A model generated the notes under the pieces. That model had not been told where the DNA came from. It saw only the letters and a program-made list of their open reading frames with translations, and did no database searches. From Misgurnus anguillicaudatus (lineage: Eukaryota; Chordata; Actinopteri; Cypriniformes; Cobitidae): 64,000 nucleotides of DNA. The position numbers were made by a program, and so were the translations under genes. The DNA lies in the NCBI RefSeq assembly GCF_027580225.2, contig NC_073357.2:43920001-43984000 (forward strand), written 5' to 3'. Below are positions 52,124 to 64,000 of the stretch, piece by piece; the first letter of the stretch is position 1; every line of letters begins with the position of its first letter.

Positions 52124-53201
52124 CTATAGACCTTTTGCGTGTTTGCAAACAGAGATGACGTTTTTTGTGGGCGGAGCCCAACTGGTGGCAGAAAGTGACA
52201 GTGTTTTAGCGTTAAACTGTTATTTTAATGGATCCGGTGTTCTATAGAAGTCTGTTTCCCCTATATTTCTCTTAATTGTAATGTTTCTTATAACATTTTC
52301 ACCAAGTTACGTTTATTTTTTAAATAAATTAAAAGTTTAAATGGCTTGGCTTCTGATATGTGTGCATGTATGTAATGTATATGTATTGTTCTTTGTTGGT
52401 AAATCAATTATTTTTACAGTATGAATTGCTGAAGTACTTATAAGAGCAATACTATCATGTATTATGTATATATATAATTTATTAAATATTTCATCATTTT
52501 CCTGTTTTCAATTTCTTCCTTATATTTTTAGCCTACGTGTTTGTTCTAAAACTATTATGTTTACATTCAAATTAATTTGTATAGGCCTGTTTATATATTA
52601 TTAACACTTTACATCGTGTTTGTGTGTGTGTGCTATGTTTATATATTTATTAGTAAACATCATAATTTAGAACAAACAGGAAGAAGACATAGGCTAAGAT
52701 AGAAGGTAAAAACAAGTAATAGAAACGAAAAAAAAAAATATGAAAAGTTTAATAAATGGTAATATTATTGATATTATGAACTCATTTAAATCTTTAATCT
52801 TCCTAAATAAATTATAAACGTAACGTGATGAAAACGCTATAAGAAACACATAGAGGGATCAGACTTCGACAGAACACCGGATATCTTCTCTAATTATTTT
52901 CTATTCTAATTATTAATAGATTTCCAAATGATTTCATCACTCCAGTCTGTCCGGTTGAGGGCTTATTGCAACCATAAACACCTACATTTATCTTCAAATG
53001 GTGTCTTCGACGACGGTATACTATAAAAATGAAGGTCATCTTTTCTGGTATTCCTATTCTGACACTCAACAGCACAACAAGACATTTTCTAGTGAGTTAT
53101 ATTGTTCGTTTCACTCGTGTCTAATTCATTTCCACTTTTTTTTCAGCCACCACATTGCACATGTGACGTAACTGCGACGTAGACTCGCAAAAGGTCTATG
53201 G
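52124..53201. repeat. Foldback DNA transposon, about 1.08 kb
   Basis: The ends CTATAGACCTTTTGCG and CGCAAAAGGTCTATGG are inverted repeats. Long internal arms also mirror each other: ATCCGGTGTTCTATAGAAGT near 52230 against GACTTCGACAGAACACCGGAT near 52862, and TTTGTTCTAAAACTATTATG near 52540 against CATAATTTAGAACAAAC near 52660. The class and the target duplication are not resolved. No transposase. Confidence 0.8.
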
Positions 53202-53353
53202 ACATACTTTCTATACGTGTTTGGTTAATGAAAATGACAATAATTAACACAATTTTAAATTCACAGCAGACAAATTTAAGAATAAGTTGGAGACACAAAA
53301 GGTGTTGCAATACTCTGTATTTCTTCTAAAAGTTATATTTACTTTAAAATATA

Positions 53354-54684
53354 GGGGAGAACCGGGTCGAAATTAATGCGGGACGAAAGTAACAAAGCGA
53401 TTTTCTTATACTACATTTGCATTTAAAACTATGACAGCATTTTTAGCATGCAACCTTTGACTGAGCTGACAAATGTTGCGTTATTTTGTCATAGTTTTGC
53501 ACGTGTAGGTCCAGAAAGCCATTTTTGACCATGGTTAGTAAATTCCTAAAGCGGTACTTTTTTCTTATAACACGTTGTGTTTCTCGTTTCATGTGTTACA
53601 GTGCTGATCAATTCACAGATTTAACACATCCTGAAGTTAGTTTTTCAAAATTAAAGTAAATCGGTTTAAATGTCGAGACGAAAGTAACACTTGGTACTTT
53701 TGTCCCGCTGCTAATACTATTGCATTATGTTGAAAAATTATATTATTCTAATTTGATTTGTTCATATTGTTGGAAAAAAAATTATTCTCAACAATTTAGG
53801 TTTATACTGTCGGGTTGCTTTTGAAACACTTGATGAAACTGAAATTTCAAATAAAAAAAATGTAATTTTTATTTTTTGCAAAACAACCAGTCCTTCCAGA
53901 AAAACGCAGAGATTTTTGTGATTGTTTCGGGCAAAAATCCTTGATCTTGCAGCATGTTTTCTTAAAAAATGTGATGGAATATGCGGAATATTTATGCAAT
54001 TTTATGCGATGAAATTGCGGGAACTTGCAAAAACTGTTTGCAGATTTTCAATGATGTTCACGTCACATAATCACGTCACTTCATAACGTTCCCATGGCAA
54101 CAGGGGACATGGCTGTGCTTGTGTGAGGTAAATGAATGCCACATTTTTCAACTTTCTGCTAAGACATATGTGATTTTTGCTACCAAAATGTGGGTTTATG
54201 AAATCATGCAAGCCCCGCATATTTTTGTGCACGGAAATCTGCAATTTATGATGCTAAAGTGCGGCGTATTTTTCAAAATAAATATGCGGACCTTGGCTGA
54301 TTAAGCATAATCACGTTTTTCTGGAGGACTGAACTACAACAAAATATGTTTGAAGTTACATATAAACAAGGTCATAGTCATGTATATTTACTACAAACAA
54401 GTGTAACACAAAAATCTATCTTGTTTTGTTGTGTTACTTTTGACAAACCTGTGTGTTACTTTCGTCCCAGCTGACAGGGTCTCAAAAAACATGTGCTACT
54501 TATGTTCAAAGTGAAATTATACTGAAGTCATATTACATTTGTTAAAAACATTTACCTGGTATTGATAGACAAAACTTGTGAGTTAATGACCACAGCAAAA
54601 ATATCTCTGTCTAAAACATTATCTTTAAAAATGATGTTTTTCTCAAAAAAAAAACAAAAAAAAAAATTCGCCCCTGCTCTCCCC
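53354..54684. repeat. TA-flanked inverted-repeat element, copy 2, interrupted
   Basis: A homologue of 49321-50199 in the same orientation, starting GGGGAGAACCGGG after TA and ending CTGCTCTCCCC. It shares GGGACGAAAGTAAC, ACTTTTGTCCCGCTGCTAAT and GATTGATAGAC-type internal segments, with substitutions and small indels. A 444-bp element interrupts it (53888-54331), which accounts for most of its extra length. Confidence 0.8.
53888..54331. mobile_element. Nested hAT-like MITE, 444 bp
   Basis: Ends CAGTCCTTCCAGAAAAACG and CGTTTTTCTGGAGGACTG are inverted repeats. Comparison with the uninterrupted copy at 49870-49900 shows it sits between AAAACAAC and AACTACAA of the host repeat. A clean 8-bp duplication is not visible. 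The CAG...CTG ends suggest hAT. Confidence 0.75.
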
Positions 54685-56536
54685 AAGTGTAAATCTGTAA
54701 TTTTGGAAGAAATATAATAGAAAGTACAAACTTACAAAAGCATACTATGTGTGTTGTATGTTTGTGTATAGGTGGGTGTAAACACACATTTGTTAAAACT
54801 TACATTATTATTTCACAGAAGCTGATGATCTGCTTATTTTACTTTCAGTCTATCCATAATGTTTATTGACAGAAAAAGTCCCTTTATGCACATTGTGTAT
54901 TGCCTCCAAGCAAATGTAAACCTATAAAACACAATTCCATCATTATAATTATCATAAATCTCTCATTTACAAACCTCCTTCTCCCATTTTACCTATAAGT
55001 AAACGTCACAGCAGGGGGTGAAGAAAAGACACGGTTTGTGTTTGTCCCTCTAGACTTTCCATACACACAGGGCCTTAAGGGGAGCTTACACAGAAGCTCT
55101 TTAGGGGGTTGTTAGCTGTGAGCTTAGCCACCACAAGAGCTCCAGCACACGCACTAATTATTTTCATAGTCAGCCGGGTGTGCAGAGCTGGCCTGCGAGT
55201 TGTGCAAATGCTTATTTAAGCTGTTTAACTGACATACATATGGTTTTTATCACCATGAAGAAACGTTTGAACTGGTTTTGTTTTCCTGCGGCCAAGGCTA
55301 TGACCTGTCTGTCAAAAACATTCATATGCGTTTCTTTTCTGGGAAATTCTATTCCATAATGTTCTGGATCAGTGTGTGTTTGTTTTTTTTTCTCTCCATA
55401 TTTTTCCCAAGTCATTGCTGTACTCAAAAAGTGTTAATAAAAACTAAACCACATTTGGCTTTTATAGTGGAGTGTCTGTTTTCATTTTAGAATGATTTAC
55501 AGTATTTATGAATGAATTTGAAATTGCATAACCCATTAGTATTAATTATAATAATTCTATAAGCAAGGATTAGTAATTACTAAGGTGTAATATTTGCTCG
55601 TTCGTTCAATCATCATCTCGTGGGCTCATACGAAAAACAACTGTCCACACTTCCCGGACTATACATGCAAACTGAAGCAGATGTGTGACAAAGCCTCACA
55701 CATACATAGTTAAGCGCAGTGTGTCATTCACACAGTATTGGCAATCCTACAGGTTAATGCTCCGCAATCCTATGAGGTAACTTCCTTCGGAGCCTGTAAT
55801 GCTTCCTGTGTCTAATACGCTGACCAAGGAACGCTGAAACGATTACGATTCCGTTCATGCAAAACATTAAACCCACAACCCCGCAATGCAGCTTAACCAC
55901 AGGCATTGTAAGCGACAATTGTTTAGGAAATGTAATTCTGTGTAAAAACGTTCAAATGTCTCTCTGTACAGTAGTTGTACGGGCAGTATTACTTTAAATA
56001 AACATTGCCATTCCAGCATGGGTTTGTGAATAAATAGAACAAAAGGCAAAGAAGCGGATTTCCTCTGCTGATTGCAGCCAGATGTTAGCCAGGGTCTGCT
56101 GCTGCTTAACTGGCTATTAAGAGGGAAATTCAGAGTAATTCAATAAATAGAGCCGCCATAGGAACTATAGTCTAATGTGTTATAATGCAGGCCCAGAGCT
56201 TTCACGCTCTTCTTTTTCACACAAGCACTTAACAAAATGAATAAATGTGTATGCTTTATATTTTACAAGCGAATTTAAAAAAATGTGTGGGGATATTTAA
56301 ATGGTATTTGAATTTTATGCAGATTCAGCCACAGTCATTACAAACAAAATCCATCAAATAAATGCAAATAAAACATTTTAAAATAAAATGCTTTATAATA
56401 TTTCACCCTTGAGGCAATTTCTGAATAATTCCCAAAATGTTAAAAAATAGCCCATAACACAAAAATAAAATTTTCCTGACACCAATATCAACTTTAAATC
56501 TGCGAATATGTCAGATTGACTGTACTGTAACTGCAA
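54685..56536. other. Intergenic, no feature seen
   Basis: AT-rich sequence with no protein-like frame, no complete repeat ends and no long microsatellite. Confidence 0.6.
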
Positions 56537-57396
56537 ATGAAGAGTTCCAAAACGCAATAAATCCATTTTTGACAAATTTCGGTAAAAACGTGTTTTCTAT
56601 ACCAAGAAAGTGACAAGATGAAAACCACTATTTTCTATTACAAACTTTCACATGGCATCTTAAGGTTATAATAACATTACAATTTCAAATCCATAACTTG
56701 ATTTTTAAAGATTTATTGTAAAAACTGATTATTTTTTCCTTTTAATATTCATTTGGTTGAACAGTTGTACACACTAAAAAATAAACATTAATGGCATTAT
56801 TACTTTAGTTTGTCATTTTAAGAACACTCTCATTGCTACGGTTATACTTGACGTCGTCGCTTAACATTTTTCACAGCGATCAGCAGTAAAATGTTTTGGC
56901 CCTGCTCGATTCTCATTGACTTTGACTTTAAAATAATGTTAAGTTTTTCATAGGATCCATTGGGGTCAATGTGTTAGCACGAGAGAAGCTTGATGCTGTC
57001 GGGAGAACAAGCAACTGGCTCCGAGTGCCTCTCACGTAAATTATTAGATGTTGATGGCTTACGTTTCATTCCCGTCACAGAAAACCACAGGTTGTTTTTG
57101 TTTGTTTGTTGATCACGAAGTACAAAGTAAATGAGAAAACCTAGGACTCTGTGCACTCAACGCGCCGCCATTGTTTGTTTACATTGCGTGGAATGGTGCA
57201 CTGTAATTTGTGGAGCGGATTTATTGCATTCTGTAGAAAAGGGAGAAAAGATGACAGAATAACATGGCTGATATTGGATTTTGGGTTAAATTAAGAATTT
57301 ACTTTTAAATAGTAACCTGATATAATACTGATTTTGGCAGTAACTCATTTTTTTCAAAAATGGCATTTATTGCGTTTTGGAACCAAACTCTTCAAA
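56537..57396. repeat. Inverted-repeat DNA transposon, about 860 bp
   Basis: GAAGAGTTCCAAAACGCAAT at 56538 is mirrored by TTGCGTTTTGGAACCAAACTC near 57370. The mirror extends inward: AAATCCATTTTTGACAAA against TTTTCAAAAATGGCATTT. This end sequence is a common zebrafish-type repeat. No transposase; target duplication not resolved. Confidence 0.75.
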
Positions 57397-60300
57397 TATA
57401 GATTTAGGGTATTGAAACAAAATATGTCCTTGAATATTATTTGTAATTCTATTAAATCCAGTTTTGGTCTCTAAGCTTTAAACACACATACGATAGATAC
57501 AAAGATGTACAGTGTCCCAAGTGGATTTTTTATGGATCTGTTTGCTTTGGTGAGTACGTCAATTGCTTTCAGCGTCCCAGCCATCTCTCTCTGATCCAGA
57601 CCCAAGTGTAATTAAGGAAACTATGCTAGTGTTAGGAATGTAAGACTTGAATCAATACAAATAACTGATATGACCCTGTATCACTGCAGGAGAGAAAGAG
57701 AAAAATCTAAATAATCAAACACATAATCGCACAGCCAGTAAAACACTTGTCATTTCATCGTCTTTCTGTTCTCTCACCCCACATCTCCTAGCTGTCTCTC
57801 ACTCTTGTGTGTGCGTGTGTGTAAGTGTTACACAATCGTCATACGAATAACTCCAGTATGAAGGAAGAGAGAGAGAGAGAGAGAGATGCAGAAAGGTCAG
57901 AGATACTGAGTGAAACGGATAAAGGCTAATGATTATCTCAACCTTTATCTAATCAATAATCATTTATCCAACAATATTACCGCCAGCTACTGCCCATTCT
58001 CTATTATCCCTGCACAGACGCCAGTGGCTGTATTGTCTCAGTCTGTCAGCTTTATGGCCTGGGTGAATGGTAGGTGAACATCAGGGCTGTGATGCTCTCT
58101 GTGTGGCGGGCAGTTCATTGGTATGGCTGTGCGGTATGAGGATATATCCCATATTGAGATATAGTTTATATATTTAGTAGCTAAATTTAATTCAGTTTTT
58201 ATTAAAATATATTTTAGAAGTGTGTAGTAAAAAAATATAATTTTTATAATTTTTACATTTTATTTATAATTTTTTTTATTTAATAATGGCAGAATTTTAT
58301 TTGGTGTTTAATGATAGCAAGTATTTGAGCTGGCATGTTACTTTTTTTTTAAATATACACACATAAAAATAACTTAAATATTAATAAACTACAGATTCAT
58401 TTTGATTAAAAATATTAAAGAAAAGTATAGTTTTTGAATTTAACATCAGATGAAGAATTCAGCTAATTGTTCATGTTTTATTCGAATTAACCAAAAAACA
58501 CAGAAATGACATCCCTCACACGCATACCCACCCCCTCTCTCAATGTCTCTGTCTGCCACTGATGCCATCATAACCTCTCTCTTTATTGCTTTTAATGACT
58601 CCCTCTTTCCTTTCATTAATTCTTTATCGATTTCTCTGGACGGCCGTTGAATTAATTTCCAATTACCAAGGATTAGAAGAATAGACAAATGTGCATGTTT
58701 GCATCTGGCGTGCGAGAGCGCATACTGTTGTGTAAGCACATATGTTTCAGAAGAGTGGAAAACGTGTTGACAAACATGTTTTTTAGATCAAGTGCATTTT
58801 TTAGTGGTATTTTAATGTGGCTGAGGATTTTATTTTTTTACAGGCCAAAAGAAGTCTAAATAAAATAAAAATTTCACACGCAATCACAGAAATCGCAAAA
58901 GCTAACGCAGAGTCTACACAGGGGAATGTTGTGAATCTGACAGAAGGAAATTGCAGTAAAGGTCAGTGTGAGCTAATGGCTAGGGTACCTTACATGAAAT
59001 AAGTCCAGACCCTTTTGACAGCTCCTTCAGTGTCACAGTCTTTAACTACTGCTACTGACGTGATTGGAAAACCAGCTTATGTTTTGTGTGCCTGTGGACG
59101 TGAGCGTGTGAGTGTGCTGTTGAGCCCCGACCCGTATAGGAATCTCATTTACACGCACTTTAACATCCAAAACATTTCATTGCAAACCCAAAAAATCAAG
59201 TACCTCCAGTCTAAAATGAGCAACACTTTAACTCAATTCACAGCACTCAAGACTATCGATACGAAATTGCCAATGGTTATTAATTAGGGTAATTATTCAC
59301 TTTCATATCTGTGACAGTTATTGACTGTCATTTTTAAAAGAGCTTTGAGAAAGCTATCTCAAAGAATATGGACAAATCTATTGAAGTAAACAGACTAAAC
59401 CATTTTAAAATGAAGTGGATTGATCAGACAAGGACACAAAGCTGAAGTTGTTTTGATTGTATAAATCCAGTATTGATGTTCAGTGTACTTCGGTTAGCTC
59501 AGAAATAACCTTTACCGTAACTTCATAACTTTAACAAGAAAACAAGTCTTTGTTGTTCCTGTTAGTGTAATTATTTATGTGTGTTTACCTCCTTCCTGCT
59601 GGTCCCCGAGTAATCTATACTTTAGTGAGCATGTGTGTGTGTGTTTGTTTGTGCACGCATCTGTTTGTACTCTTAGTTATTGTGTGTTTGTGTTGACCCA
59701 GCTCTCACTCAGCTCATCCCCATGTGCGAGTATGTGTGTGAAATACTGCACACTAATAGGCAGTGCCGGCCTCTTACATTCACAGAGGGCCACTGTGCGG
59801 TGTCACTTTAACAACCGGGAATTATCACCAACATCCAGATTTGGGGTTAAGAGTGTCTCAAACAGTATATAGATACATTTTCCATCAATAAATTCACTCC
59901 GAATCCAGCCTCCTCCGCCCAAAGCATCCTGCCGCCTGATTGACGTTTTTACCACAAAATTATACCATGTCTGTCGGCGGAGGAGAAGAAACATGTCGCC
60001 ATTCCAAAATTAGCTAGCCATCAACATAAAACAGGATAAGTCCACTGTGGTGTCATCTCACAAGAGTATTGATTCAGACAGACGTTCGGGATACAGAGCG
60101 GATTTCCCATAAAGCCAGTAGCCAGCGTGTCTTCTGGGGAGACAGTGAAGGAGAAAATATAAATGATACAATATACAGGTCCATATATTTAAAATCACGA
60201 ACCCAGCGTTTTAATTTAATGTTCAAATTAACCGAGAGCTTTCAGAAACACACACGTTTATATTTCACTTTAATACATGTTAAAATATAAAGCTTTGTCA

Positions 60301-60655
60301 GGCATGTTTTACGTCAGGAAGGCACTAAAAATTATTGAAAGTACAAAATAGTGTTAAAAGCAACCTTTAAAATTTAAGTGATGCTGTACAACAGCGACAC
60401 CGGTGGATAAAGATGCCTCTCTTGAATCAGACTGAAATGGAAATTCATGTACTGATTTAACAACTAAATTGGAATAACTTTGAAATGATGATCCCTTGGT
60501 TTCAAGATGCTTTTACACGAACCCAAATTTGCAACAAAAGTGATGCGTGGGAACCCCCAGGTAAATTAAATTAAAGGTGCTCAAATGCTATCCTACTGAC
60601 ACCAAAGATGTATTACCAAGGATTTAATAATAATGGTCAAAAAATTTCAATATTA
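57397..60655. other. Intergenic, one candidate element, no gene
   Basis: Contains a GA tract at about 57865-57886, AT-rich low complexity at 58150-58440, and CT- and GT-rich patches. Open frames of 61-97 codons near 58446, 58817, 59015 and 59579 have no recognisable domains or splice context. Confidence 0.6.
57905..58110. promoter_or_regulatory. Candidate upstream conserved element
   Basis: A non-repetitive block after the GA tract with GGCTAATGATTATC, CTAATCAATAATCATTTATCC and several CAGTCTGTCAG-like strings. Dense ATTA/AATAAT cores, 20 kb upstream of exon 1. Confidence 0.25.
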
Positions 60656-61019
60656 CAGAGCCCCTAAGGTGACATTGGAGTAAAAAAATCGAAAGTTTAG
60701 TTTCATTTGCTCACGTGAAACTTTCGCATGCTCACGTGAAACTTTCGCGTGCGCACGTGAAACTTTCGCTTTCATGTGCACACGCGATAGTTTCACGTGC
60801 ACACGCAAAACTAAACGCGATAGTTTCACATGCGCACGCGAAACTAATTGCGATAGTTTTACGTGCACATGCAAAACTAATTGCGATAGTTTCACGTGCG
60901 CACGCGATAGTTTCATGTGCGCATGCGAAAGTTTTACGTGCGCACGCGAAAGTTTCATGTGCGCATGCAAAACTATACTTTATTTAATTTTTGCTCCATG
61001 TCCCCTTAGGGGCTCCGTA
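60656..61019. mobile_element. hAT-like element filled with bidirectional tandem repeats
   Basis: Flanked by identical 8-bp duplications CAATATTA (60648-60655 and 61020-61027). The ends are inverted: GAGCCCCTAAGG against CCTTAGGGGCTC, followed by GACATTGGAG against CTCCATGTC. The interior (60709-60978) is a tandem array. Three 21-nt units start GCTCACGTGAAACTTTCGC. Then come eight units in the opposite orientation, four of 21 nt, three of 33 nt and a 20-nt end unit. All full unit lengths are multiples of three, so frames stay open on both strands; none resembles a real protein. Confidence 0.9.
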
Positions 61020-61052
61020 CAATATTAAGAATAAAAGCTGAAAAACTGCTAA

Positions 61053-61182
61053 GTGGTCCTCTATCTCAACTGGTAGGTCACGGGTTTGATGCCCATGTAA
61101 CACATGCACTGTTTAAATATAGGATAAATACACAAAACGTTTTTTTTTTATAAAAGTGTCTGCCAATTGCATAAATGTAAAA
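61053..61182 (+). repeat. Degenerate tRNA-derived SINE
   Basis: CTATCTCAACTGGTAGGTCA resembles a tRNA A box, and GGGTTTGATGCCC resembles a B box. A tail follows after a short gap: ATAAAAGTGTCTGCCAATTG then CATAAATGTAAA, the typical 3' end of teleost tRNA-SINEs. Gaps between the boxes rule out a functional tRNA. Confidence 0.7.
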
Positions 61183-62927
61183 CAATTTAAGCAAATTGCA
61201 AACAAACATAAGATGCACTAAATATTTTATACTTCAAAATTTAGCTATTTTTAAAGCAATGTAAAAAATAAAAAAGCACGAACTTGATGAGACTTTGATG
61301 TGGCTTCGACTTAAGAAATATGTTAATATGGGCAGAAATATCATGTTGCTTGTTGATATTCCCCAAGAGTAATGTAAAGCCTGTTCCATATGCCTTTAAC
61401 CCAGAAACTGTTAATTATAAATGGAAGTGGAACATGAATTTACATTGGAGTAAAAATATAGCAAGGTGACTTAAGACTCTTCATGTCATAAGACCACCAC
61501 ATGCCATTAAGCTATATACATTATATATACACATACATACATTCATAACTTTTAGCTTATGGCAAAGCTTTGTTTCATGCTAAATGACAGCTTAAGCATC
61601 CAATTGCCAAAATATTTCCATTCGCCAATCAGATTACATGCAAGTACTATGACAGTGGTGAAAAAAATGGATTGTTTAACCGGCCAATCGGATGCCACGT
61701 AACAGCTCCGGCGTACATGAAGCAAAGCCCTGCTTAACCAGTCACAGTCGCGGCGTTGTAATGAAATCCAGACTGAGACAGAGTTTGGATTGATTTCCAA
61801 CATCTTGATTTAATATCCTGAATTAATTATTTTAACTTGAATAATATATAAAGGAAAATAAATGTAGAACACTCTAGGGAACAAGAGAGGGCTTCTTTCT
61901 TGCAGAGTTATCTCATGGTCAATCTCACCCTGAGACTACTTTCAGCTGTGTGCGTGCCTGCCTGCGAGCATGTGTGCGATCTGGCGTGTGTGAATGTGTG
62001 CGTATGTCTTTGCCGAACGATTTCCTGTAAATTACTTTTGTGGGTATGGGCTTGTGTGTGTGTTTGCAATATCACAGAGAGAATGCATGTTTGATTGAAG
62101 TTTATTTATGTATCCTTACCAAAGGACGTTGCCTTTAGTTGCGCTGATACACTCAGGTCATCATACATGAAGAGCAGATGGGGTTTCTGCAGGTGGGAAG
62201 AGGTGAACATAAGCGTGACTCCAAATTTTTCCAAGGATACCCATATCCAGACTGAAGATAGATTGGCATCATGCATTTTAGCCAGAATACCGACAGACTG
62301 AACTGATGCATGTACAAGGCCCAACTGCATGCACAAATTATTAGAAGAGTACAGGTAGGGGCGAGTAACAGGGCACAACCTTATCCAGGGTTAAATGTAA
62401 CAAACATTTTACATTGTTACACAGGGTTAAACAATCCATGTTTTTTGGTCTTTTACTTTCACAGTACGAAGATGGTCTCCTGCAAATTTATGAACTGTTT
62501 TGATACTGGACAAGATACTGGTGTTTTGATGGCTTAAACGTAAATTTCTTGATTTTTGTATTTTATTTCTGAGTTGGGTGTGCAAGGCACCAAATTCAAC
62601 CTCATAATATATTATCTGTCTTGTTGCTTAAAACATACCATTTTGAAACACAACTAAAGTGTTACAACTAAAGGCCGAAGTATGGTCCAATTTTAGTCCA
62701 GTACGCATGACGCAATTTTTGTCATCAGAAGAGTGCATGTATACTGGACATGCTTCGTGGGAAGGCTGTGCGCACTTATTAGCTTTGTATAATCCATTGA
62801 ATCTGATTAGACCATTTAGCATCGCGCTCAAAAATAACCAAAGTATTTAAAACTTAACTCTTTTGTAGTTACATCGTGTACTAAGACCGACGGAAAATTA
62901 AAAGTTGTGATTTTCTAGGCCGAAGGA
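61183..62927. other. Intergenic, no feature seen
   Basis: AT-rich with a few GTGTG patches (61950-62070). No protein-like frame or complete repeat recognised. Confidence 0.5.
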
Positions 62928-63015
62928 CAATGATATTACGCAGAGCCTGAAAATTGTCCCCTTGGAAAACTTTCAATAGCAGATGACTATTTTTGGGCAC
63001 CGCGTAATATCATTG
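62928..63015. repeat. Perfect 14-bp inverted repeat
   Basis: CAATGATATTACGC (62928-62941) and GCGTAATATCATTG (63002-63015) are exact complements with a 60-nt spacer. Probably the tip of an old foldback transposon; outer ends not found. Confidence 0.6.
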
Positions 63016-63080
63016 CTGTATACAATACATTGTATGGCTCAAAATTACCAATAAATAAATTAAAAAAAAGATCATGTTAG

Positions 63081-63489
63081 ATAAATAGTTCACCTTAAAA
63101 TTAAAATTCTGTCATCATTTACTCATCCTCATGTTGTTCTAAACCTGTATGAATTTCTTTTTTCTGATGAACACAAAAGACGATATTTTGAGAAATAATG
63201 GTAAACACACAGCACATAGTGACCATTGACTTCCATAGTAGGAAAAATATTTGGAAGTATTGTGATAAATGATGAAGAAAATGTTTTTATGGTAAGCACA
63301 CAGTTGACGGTATCCATTAAATTCCGTCATATTTTTTATTCCTACTATGGAAGTCAATGGTCACTATCTGCTTTGTGTTAACCATCATTTCTTCTTTTGT
63401 GTTCATCAGAAAAAAAATCATACAGTTTTAAAACAACATGAGAGTGAGTAAATTATGACAGAATTGTCATTTTAAGGTGAACTATCCCT
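63081..63489. repeat. TTAA-type short inverted-repeat element, second copy
   Basis: Same family as 6044-6343: ATAGTTCACCTT near 63085 mirrors AAGGTGAACTATCCCT at the right end, followed by TTAA (63490-63493). The left TTAAAGGG is mutated to TTAGATAA. Internal arms GACTTCCATAGTAGGAA (63228) and TTCCTACTATGGAAGTC fold back. Confidence 0.85.
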
Positions 63490-63548
63490 TTAAAGGATTT
63501 TCTCAATGTTTTTTCAGCTTGTATAAATCCTAATTTCAGAAATTGACC

Positions 63549-63580
63549 CTTATAACTGGTTTTGTGGTCCAGGGTCACAA
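63549..63580 (+). repeat. Fragment of a common fish repeat end
   Basis: TATAACTGGTTTTGTGGTCC followed by AGGGTCACA is a string I recognise from recurrent cyprinid repeats. No second end was found; the rest of the window to 64000 shows no gene. Confidence 0.35.
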
Positions 63581-64000
63581 ATGATTAAAATATGGCTGTA
63601 TAAGAGAGAGTTGTGAGGAAGTCCTTACATTAGGATTGTTGGCTTGTGCTCAATCAATTAGAATAATGCACACCCATTGCGTGCACACCCATTTACCTTC
63701 ACCTGTACCCAACTTAGGTTAAATGTGCACATATCTCTTTAGCTTTATACAGTACCTGAGAAACATCTAATATTAAACATTTCTGTGATGTCTAGGCACC
63801 AGCTATTGGCACATCACCTTCCCATTCGATTACGTTTATTGATTAGTTAGCCAGATTTTTTCCCTGGCTGAATATCTGAAACAATCATCAGCTCATAAGC
63901 CTTTTTTCTCACCTCATTCTGAAGTGAAATGAGAAGGCACATAAACACTCATATTGAGCTGCGTCAGAGCGTCTCAGCTCCATTTGTAGCTTGCTGAGTT

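Noticed and set aside
58124..58200. hAT-like end (GGCTGTGCGGTATGAGGATA)
   Set aside because: Resembles a known end type, but no partner end or duplication could be found.
60709..60978. Possible CRISPR-like array
   Set aside because: Units abut without unique spacers, switch orientation, and lie in a transposon in a vertebrate genome.
60653..61028. Open frames of 84-105 codons on both strands
   Set aside because: They arise because the tandem units are multiples of three; the sequences are low-complexity repeats inside a transposon.
61053..61110. tRNA gene
   Set aside because: Only diverged A- and B-box-like strings with wrong spacing and a SINE tail; no cloverleaf can be drawn.

Overview
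The window comes from a teleost genome, most likely a cyprinid such as a zebrafish or carp relative. The evidence is one large vertebrate gene in two widely spaced exons, abundant CA/GA microsatellites, and many short inverted-repeat DNA transposons of types common in cyprinids. The species call is inference; no marker in the window fixes the species.

The only protein-coding gene I can support is a teashirt-family zinc-finger homeobox gene, tshz3 (a or b copy undetermined), on the minus strand. Its 40-nt first coding exon lies at 37384-37423. Its long terminal coding exon lies at 1443-4840. The two are separated by an intron of 32,543 bp. The spliced protein is 1145 residues with five C2H2-type fingers, an atypical homeodomain and a CtBP-type PIDLT motif. 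The stretch 1-1442 is 3' UTR or downstream flank. A CpG-rich stretch from about 37.4 to 38.5 kb is the probable promoter and 5' UTR. From about 38.5 to 64 kb I see no further gene, consistent with the gene desert usual around developmental regulators.

The intron and the upstream desert hold two kinds of material. The first is transposon relics: TTAA-flanked foldback elements (6.0, 24.3, 47.1 and 63.1 kb), hAT-like elements with target-site duplications (18.5, 31.6 and 60.7 kb), a dead Tc1-like transposase fragment (12.0-12.5 kb), and nested insertions (13.3 kb in 13.0 kb; 18.5 kb in 18.3 kb; 53.9 kb in 53.4 kb). There is a dense cluster at 49.3-54.7 kb. The second is non-repetitive, motif-rich blocks that look like candidate enhancers. 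Some carry exact TALE-homeodomain sites, e.g. TGATTGACAG at 26417 and TGACAGCTGTCA at 32620.

I found no wholly new gene system. The most unusual item is a 364-bp hAT-like element at 60656-61019. It is filled with 21- and 33-nt tandem units that switch orientation and stay open in several frames on both strands.
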